A stretch of 64,000 nt of DNA, taken from Streptomyces alboniger. GTDB taxonomy: Bacteria > Actinomycetota > Actinomycetes > Streptomycetales > Streptomycetaceae. A model generated the notes under the pieces. The model saw nothing but the letters and a program-made list of their open reading frames with translations. It made no database searches and was not told the origin of the DNA. The translations under genes were made by a program, and so were the position numbers. This document shows positions 55,799 through 63,995 of the stretch, in pieces. The first letter of the stretch is position 1, and each line of letters begins with the position of its first letter. The stretch covers positions 6,138,001 to 6,202,000 of the forward strand of contig NZ_CP023695.1 of NCBI RefSeq assembly GCF_008704395.1, given 5' to 3'.

Positions 55799-57556
55799 AT
55801 GACCAGGACCGGACCGGATGTGCGGGCGGGCAACGTCTCGACTCTGCCTCAGGCGCTCCGTCTGCGCTGCGAGAAGCAGCCCGACGAGACCGCCTACGTG
55901 TTCCTGCGCGACGGTGAGGAGCCCGACGGGTCCCTCACCTACCGGCAGCTGGAGGCCGACGCGGGCTCCCGCGCCGCCGCCCTGGAGCGCGCCGGACTGA
56001 GCGGTGGCAACGCCGTGCTGCTCTACCCCTCGGGTCTGGAGTTCGTACGAGCGCTGCTCGGCTGCATGTACGCGCGAGTGGCCGGCGCCCCGGTTCAGGT
56101 GCCCACCCGGCGGCGCGGCGTGGAGCGGCTGCGCCGCATCGCGGACGACGCGGGTACCAGCACCGTCCTGACCACCGGCGCCGTCAAGCGGGACCTGGAG
56201 GAACGGTTCGGCGATCTGCCCGAGCTGGCCGGGCTCACGCTCATCGACACCGAGGCGCTGCCGGACGCCCCGTGGACGGGCGAGGGCCCGGGCCCCGAGG
56301 ACATCGCGCTGCTCCAGTACACCTCGGGCTCCACCGGCGACCCGAAGGGCGTGATGGTCACTCACGCCAACTTCCTGAGCAACGTCGCCGAGACCGAGGA
56401 GCTGTGGCCGGCCGGACCCGACGGCGTGGTCGTCTCCTGGCTGCCGCTCTTCCACGACATGGGCATGCTCTTCGGCGTGCTGATGCCGCTGTGCTCGGGC
56501 ATCCCCGCCTATCTGATGGCGCCCGAGGCCTTCATCCGCAGGCCCGGCCGCTGGCTGGAGGCGATAGCGCGGTTCCGCGGCACGCACGCCGCCGCGCCGA
56601 GCTTCGCGTACGAACTCTGCGTACGGGCCCAGCAGGACGGCAAGGTCGCCGCGGACATCGACCTGTCGAGCTGGCGGGTGGCGGCCAACGGCGCCGAACC
56701 CGTGCGCTGGCGAGCCGTGCGCACGTTCGCGGAGACGTTCGCACCGGCCGGCTTCGACCCCGCCGCCATGAGCCCGGGCTACGGCCTCGCCGAGAACACC
56801 CTCAAGGCCACCGGCAGCCGCCTCGGCCAGGAGCCGACCGTCCTCTGGGTGGCCGCGGAGGCCCTGCTGGCCGGCCGGGCGGACCTGTGCGCCCCGGGCG
56901 CCGAGGGAGCACAGCCCCTGGTCGGGTCGGGCTTCCCCGTGTCCGGCACCCGGGTGCGGATCGTCGACCCCGTGGCGCTGACCGAGTGCCCCGAGGGCCG
57001 GGTCGGCGAGATCTGGGTGGACGGGCCGTGCGTCGCCGCCGGCTACCTCGGGCGGGAGCGCGAGAGCGAGGAGACCTTCCGGGCGGCCATCGCCGGGCAG
57101 GACGGCCCCGGCGACGCGACGTACCTGCGCACCGGTGACCTGGGCTTCCTGCTCGACGGGGAGCTGTATGTGACCGGCCGGTTCAAGGACGTCATCATCC
57201 GCAACGGCCGGAACTTCTACCCGCAGGACATCGAGCTGTCCGCCGAGAACGCGGCACCGGGCCTGCACCCGAACGCCGCCGCGGCGTTCTCCGTGGACGA
57301 CGGTGAGAGAGAACGCCTGATCGTCGTCGTCGAGGCCGACGGCAGGGCCCTGCGCGGCACAGGAGCGCAGGAACTGAAGGACCTGGTCCACCGGGCCGTC
57401 TACGAACGCCAACGGCTCGAGACGGACGAGGTCGTCGTCGTACGGCGCGGCCTCCTGCCCCGTACCACCAGCGGCAAGGTGCAGCGCCGAGCCTGCCGCG
57501 AGCGATACCTGAACAACGAACTGAAGCCTGCCGTGGCAGCGGAGCGGAGCGCCTGA
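55799..57556 (+). CDS. Fatty-acyl-AMP-ligase-like (FAAL) starter-activating enzyme
   Basis: The gene encodes 585 aa in the adenylate-forming superfamily. Its start is the ATG at 55799, with GAGG upstream, 56 bp after the oxidase stop. The AMP-binding P-loop [11 protein letters not shown] is at residues 174-184. Several blocks match FAALs rather than CoA ligases: [56 protein letters not shown], then [10 protein letters not shown] and VRIVDP...VGEIWVDGP. The hinge region [20 protein letters not shown] and PQDIE follow. FAALs form an acyl-adenylate and transfer it straight to an ACP. Here the natural recipient is the loading ACP of PKS-1, which has no fused ligase. The TGA stop overlaps the next ATG (TGATG), so it is translationally coupled to the carboxylase beta gene. 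CoA-ligase activity feeding the discrete AT is the alternative. Confidence 0.85.
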   Translation: MTRTGPDVRAGNVSTLPQALRLRCEKQPDETAYVFLRDGEEPDGSLTYRQLEADAGSRAAALERAGLSGGNAVLLYPSGLEFVRALLGCMYARVAGAPVQVPTRRRGVERLRRIADDAGTSTVLTTGAVKRDLEERFGDLPELAGLTLIDTEALPDAPWTGEGPGPEDIALLQYTSGSTGDPKGVMVTHANFLSNVAETEELWPAGPDGVVVSWLPLFHDMGMLFGVLMPLCSGIPAYLMAPEAFIRRPGRWLEAIARFRGTHAAAPSFAYELCVRAQQDGKVAADIDLSSWRVAANGAEPVRWRAVRTFAETFAPAGFDPAAMSPGYGLAENTLKATGSRLGQEPTVLWVAAEALLAGRADLCAPGAEGAQPLVGSGFPVSGTRVRIVDPVALTECPEGRVGEIWVDGPCVAAGYLGRERESEETFRAAIAGQDGPGDATYLRTGDLGFLLDGELYVTGRFKDVIIRNGRNFYPQDIELSAENAAPGLHPNAAAAFSVDDGERERLIVVVEADGRALRGTGAQELKDLVHRAVYERQRLETDEVVVVRRGLLPRTTSGKVQRRACRERYLNNELKPAVAAERSA

Positions 57557-59148
57557 TGGCATCGGAAGAGACCCCCGACAACCCTGCCCGCAACGGGACG
57601 GCCGCGCGCCTGGCGGAGTTGCGGCGCCGCCGCGACGAACTCGCCGCGCACGCCGGATCCGACGCGGTCAGGCGTCAGCACGACAAGGGCAAGATGACGG
57701 CCAGGGAGCGCATCGACGCGCTGCTCGACCCCGGGACGTTCGTCGAGCTGGACGCCTTCGCCCGCCACCGCAGCCACGACTTCGGCATGGAACGCAACCG
57801 TCCGCTGGGCGACGGCGTGATCACCGGCTACGGCAAGGTGGACGGCCGCAAGGTGTGCGTGTTCGCCCAGGACTTCACGGTCTTCGGCGGCAGCCTCGGC
57901 GAGAAGTACGGCGAGAAGATCGTCAAGGTGATGGACCTGGCCCTCAGCACCGGCTGCCCCATCATCGGCATCAACGACTCCGGCGGCGCCCGCATCCAGG
58001 AGGGCGTGGTCTCGCTCGCGTACTACGCCGAGCTGGTCAAGCGCCACGTCGAGGGCTCGGGCGTCATCCCGCAGATCTCGCTGATGATGGGCCCCTGCGC
58101 GGGCGGCGCGGTGTACGCGCCGGCGATCACCGACTTCGTGGTGATGGTGGAGGAGACCTCCCACATGTTCGTCACCGGTCCCGAGGTGCTGCGCACCGTC
58201 ATGGGGCAGACGGTGGACCGGGAGGAACTGGGCGGGGCGCTCAGCCACAACACCGTCTCCGGAAACGCCCATTACCTGGCGCAGGACGAGAAGGACGCGT
58301 TCGAGTACGTCCGGCTGCTGCTCAGCCATCTGCCCTCCAACAACATGGAGGACCCGCCGGACTACGACGTGACCGAGCCCGCGGGCCTCACCGAGGCGGA
58401 CCTGGCCCTGGACACGCTGATCCCCGACAGCCCCAACCAGCCGTACGACATGCGCAGGGTCATCCGTACCGTGCTCGACTCCGGTGAACTCCTGGAGGTG
58501 CAGCCGCTGTTCGCGCAGAACGTCGTCTGCGGCCTGGGGCGGGTCAACGGCCAGAGCGTGGGCATCGTCGCCAACCAGCCGATCGTCCAGGCGGGCGCCC
58601 TGGACATCGACGCCAGCGAGAAGGCGGCGCGCTTCATCCGCATGTGCGACTCCTTCCACGTGCCGATCCTCAGCTTCGTCGACGTGCCGGGCTTCCTGCC
58701 GGGCCTCGAACAGGAGCAGGGCGGCATCATCCGCAGGGGTGCCAAGCTCATCTACGCCTACGCCGAGGCCACCGTGCCGATGGTCACCGTGGTCACCCGC
58801 AAGGCGTACGGCGGCGGATACGGGGTCATGGGCTCCAAGCACCTGGGCATCGACGTCAACCTGGCCTGGCCGACCGCCGAGATCGCGGTCATGGGAGGCG
58901 AGAGCGCGGTGAGCGTGCTGCACCGCCGCGCGGTGGCGGAGGCCGAGGACCCGGCCGCCGAGCGGACACGGCTGCGCGAGGAGTACGAGCAGGCGCTGTG
59001 CAACCCGTACACGGCCGCCGAGCGCGGCTACGTGGACGCGGTGATCATGCCTCACGAGACCCGGGCGAGCATCGCGGGCGCACTGGAGACACTGCGCGGC
59101 AAGCGAGCCCACCGGCTGCCGCGCAAGCACGGCAACATCCCCCTGTGA
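57556..59148 (+). CDS. Acyl-CoA carboxylase beta subunit (carboxyltransferase)
   Basis: The gene encodes 530 aa, the usual length for Streptomyces AccB/PccB, and starts in the TGATG overlap with the ligase gene. The N-terminal acyl-CoA binding half contains [13 protein letters not shown] and [11 protein letters not shown] (oxyanion-hole glycines). The C-terminal carboxybiotin half contains [10 protein letters not shown] and [13 protein letters not shown]. The enzyme joins with the alpha and epsilon subunits encoded just downstream to carboxylate an acyl-CoA at the alpha carbon. Residue 423 is Gly at the position that is Asp422 in PccB and Ile420 in AccB, which is known to control acyl-chain preference. 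Because every AT in this window is malonyl-type, acetyl-CoA carboxylation to malonyl-CoA is the most economical role. A larger pocket for a longer acyl-CoA cannot be excluded. Confidence 0.93.
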   Translation: MASEETPDNPARNGTAARLAELRRRRDELAAHAGSDAVRRQHDKGKMTARERIDALLDPGTFVELDAFARHRSHDFGMERNRPLGDGVITGYGKVDGRKVCVFAQDFTVFGGSLGEKYGEKIVKVMDLALSTGCPIIGINDSGGARIQEGVVSLAYYAELVKRHVEGSGVIPQISLMMGPCAGGAVYAPAITDFVVMVEETSHMFVTGPEVLRTVMGQTVDREELGGALSHNTVSGNAHYLAQDEKDAFEYVRLLLSHLPSNNMEDPPDYDVTEPAGLTEADLALDTLIPDSPNQPYDMRRVIRTVLDSGELLEVQPLFAQNVVCGLGRVNGQSVGIVANQPIVQAGALDIDASEKAARFIRMCDSFHVPILSFVDVPGFLPGLEQEQGGIIRRGAKLIYAYAEATVPMVTVVTRKAYGGGYGVMGSKHLGIDVNLAWPTAEIAVMGGESAVSVLHRRAVAEAEDPAAERTRLREEYEQALCNPYTAAERGYVDAVIMPHETRASIAGALETLRGKRAHRLPRKHGNIPL

Positions 59149-59375
59149 GCGCTCGGGACGAGGGGGTCACCACCCCCCACGAGGCAGCCGGGCTGCGGGT
59201 GGAGCGAGGCCGCCCGACGGGAGAGGAACTCGCCGCGGTGGTGGTCGCGGTGACGGCGCTGCTGACGGAGCGGACGGCGAGCCGGGACACCGCGGGCCCG
59301 CGGCCGCGCCGCCGCTGGGGCGCGCCCGCGCAGCGCATGACACGCCCGCCCGAGCGAGGCGGGTTCGGTGGCTGA
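59145..59375 (+). CDS. accE: Acyl-CoA carboxylase epsilon subunit (AccE-like)
   Basis: This is a small 76-aa gene that starts with GTG in the GTGA overlap with the beta-subunit stop. The protein contains [20 protein letters not shown], matching the conserved epsilon-subunit core (LRV.RG.PT.EELAAL), a single W in the Arg/Pro-rich centre, and the terminal GGFG. Epsilon subunits in actinomycetes bridge or stimulate the alpha-beta carboxylase complex. Its position directly behind the beta gene is the classical arrangement. The same frame is open far upstream inside the beta gene, so ORF callers may extend it wrongly to 58644. Confidence 0.85.
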   Translation: MSARDEGVTTPHEAAGLRVERGRPTGEELAAVVVAVTALLTERTASRDTAGPRPRRRWGAPAQRMTRPPERGGFGG

Positions 59376-59456
59376 CCGGGTCACGGCCGGGCAGGCCGCC
59401 CGGCGCCGCGCGGCGGTCGCCGCCATCAACGACCACATGGGACGTAGGAGTTCATC

Positions 59457-61238
59457 GTGCACAAGATCCTGATCGCCAACCGTGGCGAAATCGCTGTCCG
59501 TGTTGCCCGGGCATGCCGGGATGCGGGGATCGCGAGTGTTGCCGTCTACGCGGATCCCGACCGGGACGCTCTGCATGTGCGGGCGGCCGATGAGGCGTTC
59601 GCGCTGGGCGGTGACACTCCGGCCACCAGCTACCTGGACATCTCCAAGGTGCTGGCGGCGGCCAGGGACTCGGGGGCGGACGCGATCCACCCCGGTTACG
59701 GCTTCCTTTCGGAGAACGCCGACTTCGCGCAGGCCGTCATCGACGCGGGCCTGATCTGGATCGGCCCGCCGCCGCAGGCCATCCGCGACCTGGGGGACAA
59801 GGTCGCCGCCCGGCACATCGCCCAGCGTGCCGGTGCCCCGCTGGTCGCGGGCACGCCCGACCCGGTCTCGGGTGCGGAGGAGGTCGTGGCCTTCGCGAAG
59901 GAGCACGGCCTGCCCATCGCCATCAAGGCCGCCTTCGGTGGTGGCGGGCGCGGCCTGAAGGTCGCCCGCACCCTGGAAGAGGTCCCCGAGCTGTACGACT
60001 CGGCGGTGCGCGAGGCGGTGGCGGCCTTCGGCCGCGGTGAGTGCTTCGTGGAGCGCTACCTCGACAAGCCCCGGCACGTGGAGACCCAGTGCCTGGCCGA
60101 CCAGCACGGCAACGTGGTCGTGGTCTCCACCCGGGACTGCTCGCTCCAGCGCCGCCACCAGAAGCTGGTGGAGGAGGCCCCGGCACCCTTCCTCTCCGAG
60201 GCGCAGGTCGCGGAGTTGTACGCCTCGTCCAAGGCGATCCTCAAGGAGGCCGGCTACGTCGGCGCGGGCACCGTGGAGTTCCTCGTCGGCGTCGACGGCA
60301 CGATCTCCTTCCTGGAGGTCAACACCCGCCTCCAGGTCGAACACCCGGTCACCGAAGAGGTCGCCGGCATCGACCTGGTCCGTGAGATGTTCCGCATCGC
60401 CGACGGCGAGGAACTGGGCTACGGCGACCCCGAACTGCGCGGGCACTCCTTCGAGTTCCGCATCAACGGCGAGGACCCGGGCCGCAACTTCCTGCCCGCG
60501 CCCGGCACGGTCACCAAGTTCGAGGCGCCCTCGGGTCCCGGTGTGCGCCTGGACGCGGGCGTGGAGTCCGGCTCGGTCATCGGTCCGGCCTGGGACTCGC
60601 TGCTGGCCAAGCTGATCGTCACCGGCGCCACCCGCGAGCAGGCGTTGCAGCGTGCCGCGCGTGCACTGGCGGAGTTCAATGTGGAGGGCATGGCCACCGC
60701 CATCCCCTTCCACCGCGCCGTCGTCAAGGACCCGGCGTTCGCACCCGAACTGACCGGCTCCAGCGACCCCTTCACCGTCCACACCCGCTGGATCGAGACC
60801 GAGTTCGTCAACGACATCCCGGCCTTCACCGCACCCGCCACCGACACCGGGGCGGACGCCGTGGACGCGGCCCGCAGGACCGTGGTCGTCGAGGTCGCGG
60901 GCAAGCGCCTGGAGGTCTCCCTCCCCGAGTCCCTGGGGGCCGCGGTCGCCGGCGCTGCCTCCGGTGGCGGCAGGAAGGCCCCGCGACGCAAGAGCGGCTC
61001 CAAGGCGTCGGCGGCGGCCTCCGGTGAGTCGCTGACCTCCCCGATGCAGGGAACCATCGTGAAGCTCGCCGTCGAGGACGGCAGCCAGGTGGAGGAGGGC
61101 GACCTCGTCGTGGTCCTGGAGGCGATGAAGATGGAACAGCCGCTCACCGCCCACCGTGCCGGGACCGTCAAGGACCTGTCGGCCGTGGTGGGCGCGACGG
61201 TCTCGGCCGGGGCGGTCATCTGCGAGATCAAGGACTGA
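59457..61238 (+). CDS. accA: Acyl-CoA carboxylase alpha subunit: biotin carboxylase plus biotin carrier domain
   Basis: The gene encodes 593 aa from the GTG at 59457 with GGAG upstream. Residues 1-450 are an ATP-grasp biotin carboxylase: [12 protein letters not shown] at the start, the glycine-rich loop [20 protein letters not shown], and [17 protein letters not shown] flexible Ala/Pro/Lys-rich linker (around residues 485-520) leads to a C-terminal biotinyl domain with EAMKMEQ, the biotinylated lysine being Lys558. The length and layout match the shared AccA2-type subunit of streptomycetes. It acts with the beta and epsilon subunits in the same operon, so the cluster encodes a complete, self-sufficient carboxylase instead of borrowing the housekeeping alpha subunit. 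It is the last gene of the operon and is followed at once by a strong palindrome. Confidence 0.95.
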   Translation: MHKILIANRGEIAVRVARACRDAGIASVAVYADPDRDALHVRAADEAFALGGDTPATSYLDISKVLAAARDSGADAIHPGYGFLSENADFAQAVIDAGLIWIGPPPQAIRDLGDKVAARHIAQRAGAPLVAGTPDPVSGAEEVVAFAKEHGLPIAIKAAFGGGGRGLKVARTLEEVPELYDSAVREAVAAFGRGECFVERYLDKPRHVETQCLADQHGNVVVVSTRDCSLQRRHQKLVEEAPAPFLSEAQVAELYASSKAILKEAGYVGAGTVEFLVGVDGTISFLEVNTRLQVEHPVTEEVAGIDLVREMFRIADGEELGYGDPELRGHSFEFRINGEDPGRNFLPAPGTVTKFEAPSGPGVRLDAGVESGSVIGPAWDSLLAKLIVTGATREQALQRAARALAEFNVEGMATAIPFHRAVVKDPAFAPELTGSSDPFTVHTRWIETEFVNDIPAFTAPATDTGADAVDAARRTVVVEVAGKRLEVSLPESLGAAVAGAASGGGRKAPRRKSGSKASAAASGESLTSPMQGTIVKLAVEDGSQVEEGDLVVVLEAMKMEQPLTAHRAGTVKDLSAVVGATVSAGAVICEIKD

Positions 61239-61250
61239 CCCGCTGCCGCG

Positions 61251-61312
61251 GCGCGTGTGACGGAGCCGGCCCCCCACCCGATCGGGTGGGGGGCCGGCTC
61301 CGTCACACGCGC
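61251..61312. terminator. 62-bp perfect palindrome between convergent operons
   Basis: The two arms 61251-61280 and 61283-61312 are exactly complementary over 30 bp with only AT between them. It lies 12 bp after the accA stop and ahead of the convergent ABC permease stop, so it should act as a bidirectional terminator. Confidence 0.85.
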
Positions 61313-61332
61313 GGCACCCGGCCGGGTGCCGC
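61311..61332. terminator. Second, 22-bp palindrome abutting the first
   Basis: GCGGCACCCGGCCGGGTGCC plus the final GC is a perfect palindrome that overlaps the first by 2 bp. It ends 7 bp before the permease stop codon and probably backs up termination from the ABC operon side. Confidence 0.65.
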
Positions 61333-61339
61333 GGGGGCC

Positions 61340-62095
61340 TCAGCCCTGTTCGCGGTTCATGGTCCGCATGCCCCAGGCGCCGAAGATGACCACCAGGGAG
61401 AGGGCGGCCAGGGCACCGGTCAGGGTGGTCGAGGAGGCGTACTCCCCGGCGGTGATCGCACGCAGCGCGTCGACCACGTGGGACAGCGGATTGACCCGTG
61501 ACAGGTCGTACAGCCAGTCCGGCGCCGCACTCATCGGGAGCAGCACGCCGGAGAGCAGCATGAGCGGCACCAGCACCATGCTGAGCAGCGGGGCGAAGCG
61601 GTTCTCCTGCTTGAGGATGAGGGCCAGCGCATACGAGGCCGAGCTGATCCCGGCGGCGAGCACGGAGGACAGCGCCAGCAGCAGCACGACCGCGGGGAGC
61701 GGGGCGCGGAAACCGAAGGCGGTGGCCGCGGCGAGCAGCATGACGCCCTGGATGCCCAGTTGGGCCAGGTCGCTCAGGACGCGGCCGGAGAGCAGCGCGG
61801 CGCGGCTGACGGGGGCGACGCGCAGCCGCTCCATGACCCCGGAGCGCAGCTCGGGGGTGAGGGAGAACCCGGCGTAGGCGGCACCGAACAGGGTGAGCTG
61901 CATCAGCATGCCGGGCACGAACCACTGCCAGGCGTCCACGTCGCCGGGCAGCGTGTTCTTCAGCAGGGGGCCGAAGAGCACGAGATAGACCAGCGGGCCG
62001 GATATCCCGACGATGAGCTGGAGCGGGCTGCGGGCCCACGGGCGGGTGGAGCGGATGAAGATGAGGCGCGTCTGCTTCAGGTAGTGCACCGTCAC
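61340..62095 (-). CDS. ABC-2 type transporter permease (DrrB-like)
   Basis: The gene encodes 251 aa from the GTG at 62095 in a GTGA overlap with the ATPase gene. It has about six hydrophobic segments: LIVGISGPLVYLVLFGPLL, MLMQLTLFGAAYAGF, LGIQGVMLLAAATAFGF, PAVVLLLALSSVLAAG, LLSMVLVPLMLLSGVLLP and a C-terminal TLTGALAALSLVVIFGAW. The cytoplasmic loop RSGVMERLRVAPVSR is the conserved ABC-2 coupling region seen in DrrB-family exporters. With the preceding ATPase it should form a homodimeric export pump in the membrane. Within this cluster, product efflux and self-resistance are the likely roles. Confidence 0.92.
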   Translation of the reverse strand: MTVHYLKQTRLIFIRSTRPWARSPLQLIVGISGPLVYLVLFGPLLKNTLPGDVDAWQWFVPGMLMQLTLFGAAYAGFSLTPELRSGVMERLRVAPVSRAALLSGRVLSDLAQLGIQGVMLLAAATAFGFRAPLPAVVLLLALSSVLAAGISSASYALALILKQENRFAPLLSMVLVPLMLLSGVLLPMSAAPDWLYDLSRVNPLSHVVDALRAITAGEYASSTTLTGALAALSLVVIFGAWGMRTMNREQG

Positions 62096-63063
62096 TCTCC
62101 CTGTTCGTCGGTGGAGTCGGCGTCCGTGTCGCGCAGACTGCGGCCCGTGAGGGTGAGGAACACGTCGTCCAGGGTCGGGCGGTGGGTCTGTACGGACATG
62201 ACGGAGATCTGGTTCCGGTCGAGTTCCCGCAGGAGGCCGGGGAGGACCGAGCCACCGAGCGGCACCCGGAACCGTACGGTCGAGCCGTCGACGGTGATCT
62301 CGCGGGCGCCCGGGAGGCGTTCCGCGGTCGCGGCCGTGCTCGACGGGTCGGAGGTCTCCAGGACGAGCAGATCACCGGAGACCTCGCTCTTGAGGCCGTC
62401 GGGGGTGCCCTCGGTGATGATCCGCCCGCCGTCGATCACCAGGATGCGTTCGCAGAGGGCGTCCACCTCGTCGAGGTAGTGCGTGGTGAGGAACACCGTG
62501 GTGGAGTGCAGATCGCGCAGCGACCTGATGTGGTCCCACAGGTTGCTGCGGCTCTGCGGGTCGAGGGCGGTGGACGGCTCGTCCAGGAAGACCAGTTGGG
62601 GCCGGTGCAGCACGCCCATCACGATGTCGAGACGCCGCCGCTGGCCCCCGGAGAGGGTGGACACCGTCCGGGTCTCCATGCCCGTGAGGTCGTACTGGCC
62701 GAGGAGTTCCTCGACCCGCAGGCGGGCCTGCCTGCGGTCGATGCCGTACAGCTGGGCCTGTGTCATCAGCTCCTCGCCGACGCGCTGGTCGCCTCCGGCG
62801 CCGTTGCCCTGCCCCACGTATCCGATGCGGCGGCGCACTCCGGCGGGGTCGTCGAGCAGATCGCAGCCGGCGACCATCGCCACGCCCGAGGTGGGGCGCA
62901 GCAGCGTGGAGAGCATCCGCAGCGTGGTGGACTTTCCCGCGCCATTGGGGCCGAGGAATCCGACCAGTTCGCCTTCCGCGACGTCGATGTCCACGCCCCG
63001 GACGGCCTCTACGGTGTTTTTTCGGCTGCGGAACGTTTTGGCAAGGTCTCGTACCTTGATCAT
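62092..63063 (-). CDS. ABC transporter ATP-binding protein (DrrA-like)
   Basis: The gene encodes 323 aa starting at the ATG at 63063 (MIKVRDLAKTF), preceded by GAGG about 8 nt upstream. A longer frame to 63144 would begin upstream of the inferred -10 box and lacks a ribosome-binding site. Motifs are Walker A GPNGAGKST, signature LSGGQRRRLDI, Walker B LVFLDEPST and the H-loop LTTHYLDE. The C-terminal extension of about 90 residues is typical of DrrA-type drug-export ATPases. It is co-transcribed with the permease. The promoter upstream carries the same TAGGGG element as the biosynthetic genes, so the exporter is likely co-regulated with production. Confidence 0.93.
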   Translation of the reverse strand: MIKVRDLAKTFRSRKNTVEAVRGVDIDVAEGELVGFLGPNGAGKSTTLRMLSTLLRPTSGVAMVAGCDLLDDPAGVRRRIGYVGQGNGAGGDQRVGEELMTQAQLYGIDRRQARLRVEELLGQYDLTGMETRTVSTLSGGQRRRLDIVMGVLHRPQLVFLDEPSTALDPQSRSNLWDHIRSLRDLHSTTVFLTTHYLDEVDALCERILVIDGGRIITEGTPDGLKSEVSGDLLVLETSDPSSTAATAERLPGAREITVDGSTVRFRVPLGGSVLPGLLRELDRNQISVMSVQTHRPTLDDVFLTLTGRSLRDTDADSTDEQGE

Positions 63064-63114
63064 CGGCGGTGCCTCATCCGGTCTCGCATGATGCGCTGAG
63101 CGCAGGGAGAAAAG

Positions 63115-63158
63115 AATGTATTGCGCGCGGAATTCGGCGGACAACCCCTAGTCTCCCC
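63115..63158 (-). promoter_or_regulatory. Promoter of the ABC exporter operon with tandem GGGG elements
   Basis: The minus strand carries GCAGGGGAG and CTAGGGGTT with G runs starting at 63158 and 63148, 10 bp apart. A TACATT -10 box lies at 63120-63115, 28 bp from 63148. It sits in the 308-bp divergent gap 63064-63371. Confidence 0.6.
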
Positions 63159-63277
63159 TGCGGGACTCAACTGGGGTCAGGGGGTGGGGTGCAGGGGAGG
63201 CTAGGTCGGGGCCCCGGTCGGCCGGTAGTGGCCGAAATTGGTCCTGAGCTGCCAGTATCTCCACCCGGACCTCAACC

Positions 63278-63315
63278 ATAGGGTCCAGGTTGCCGGTTTC
63301 ACTCCGTCGTAATGT
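63278..63315 (+). promoter_or_regulatory. Possible promoter of the thioesterase-like gene (weaker match)
   Basis: ATAGGG at 63278-63283 is followed by TAATGT at 63310-63315. The spacing is 29 bp rather than 28, the G run is only three long, and I see no upstream copy. It may be a degenerate member of the same set or coincidental. Confidence 0.35.
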
Positions 63316-63371
63316 CGCGCTAATCGATGTATGCGACAAGTAAGTATCGATTCGAAAGGGGAAGGTCATTG

Positions 63372-63989
63372 GTGTCACATGTGTGTGCCGATCTGGATTT
63401 GATATGCATCCGGCATGCCTCGATCGCCGGCAAGTTCAGGCTGGCCGCCTTTCCGCACGGTGTCGAATCGACGTCCTCGTTCCTCTGTCTGGCGGAACTC
63501 CTGCTGCCGTCCGTCGAGATGCTGGTGTTCCAGCACTCCTACGCCTTCGACAGCAGCGCGCCCCCGCGGATCGGGGATCTCTCGGACCTGGCCGGCGACG
63601 CCTTCGAGACCCTCGCGGAGTGGACGGACCGGCCGTTGGCGCTCTTCGGGCACGGCAGGGGCGCCGACCTGGCGTACCGGGTGGCACGCAGGCTGGAGCG
63701 GGAGGCGGGGGTCGTCCCCGCGACCCTGTTCGTCTCGGGCGCCGTGGGTGCCGCGCGCAGCGAAGTCCGCGACAGCGGGCCGGAGTTACGGTGCCCGGTC
63801 GTGGCACTCACCGGCGAGAGGGACCGAAGGGCGCCGGTGTCGGCGGTGCGGAACTGGCGGCACCGCACCAGCGGAACCTTCGACCTGGAGGTGTTCCCGG
63901 GGGCTCGGGGCTACCTCGACATCAGCCGCCGGCAGGTCGCCAACCTCGTCCACGATCAGCTCCTCGTCACGGAGAACAAGGGAGCCTAG
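63372..63989 (+). CDS. Type II thioesterase-like protein lacking the catalytic Ser and His
   Basis: The gene encodes 205 aa from the GTG at 63372, chosen because AAGGGGAAGG lies 6 nt upstream; the frame stays open to an ATG at 63327 that overlaps the promoter. The protein follows the type II thioesterase plan of alpha/beta hydrolases: FRLAAFPHG replaces the usual FCFPHAGG, then LALFGHGRGADLAYRVARRLE. In active family members the elbow is GHSMG; here the nucleophile position is Gly95. The acid is present in GERD (Asp151), but the C-terminal GGHF segment reads GARGYL, so the His is Arg179. It is also shorter than the typical ~250 aa. Normal type II thioesterases remove stalled acyl groups from PKS ACPs; this one should not hydrolyse by that mechanism. 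A TTA codon at 63786-63788 (Leu139) makes translation dependent on the bldA tRNA if the host is a streptomycete. Confidence 0.8.
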   Translation: MSHVCADLDLICIRHASIAGKFRLAAFPHGVESTSSFLCLAELLLPSVEMLVFQHSYAFDSSAPPRIGDLSDLAGDAFETLAEWTDRPLALFGHGRGADLAYRVARRLEREAGVVPATLFVSGAVGAARSEVRDSGPELRCPVVALTGERDRRAPVSAVRNWRHRTSGTFDLEVFPGARGYLDISRRQVANLVHDQLLVTENKGA

Positions 63990-63995
63990 GGGGAG
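63985..63995 (+). promoter_or_regulatory. CCTAGGGGGAG element at the window edge
   Basis: This TAGGGG-type element overlaps the stop codon of the thioesterase-like gene. With the 28-bp rule its -10 box would fall near 64017, outside the window, so it may belong to the promoter of the next plus-strand gene. Confidence 0.3.

Noticed and set aside
58644..59375. 243-aa plus-strand ORF as a gene
   Set aside because: Only its last 76 codons make sense (AccE-like). The upstream part overlaps the carboxylase beta gene in another frame. The GTG at 59145 is the proper start.
59052..62375. 1107-aa minus-strand frame
   Set aside because: It is antisense to the accE and accA genes and out of frame with the real ABC permease and ATPase genes. 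Composition is Arg/Ala-rich with no motif.
63064..63144. N-terminal extension of the ABC ATPase to 63144
   Set aside because: The extra 27 residues begin upstream of the inferred -10 box, so they would not be transcribed, and the ATG at 63063 has a good GAGG site. MIKVRDLAKTF is the normal family start.
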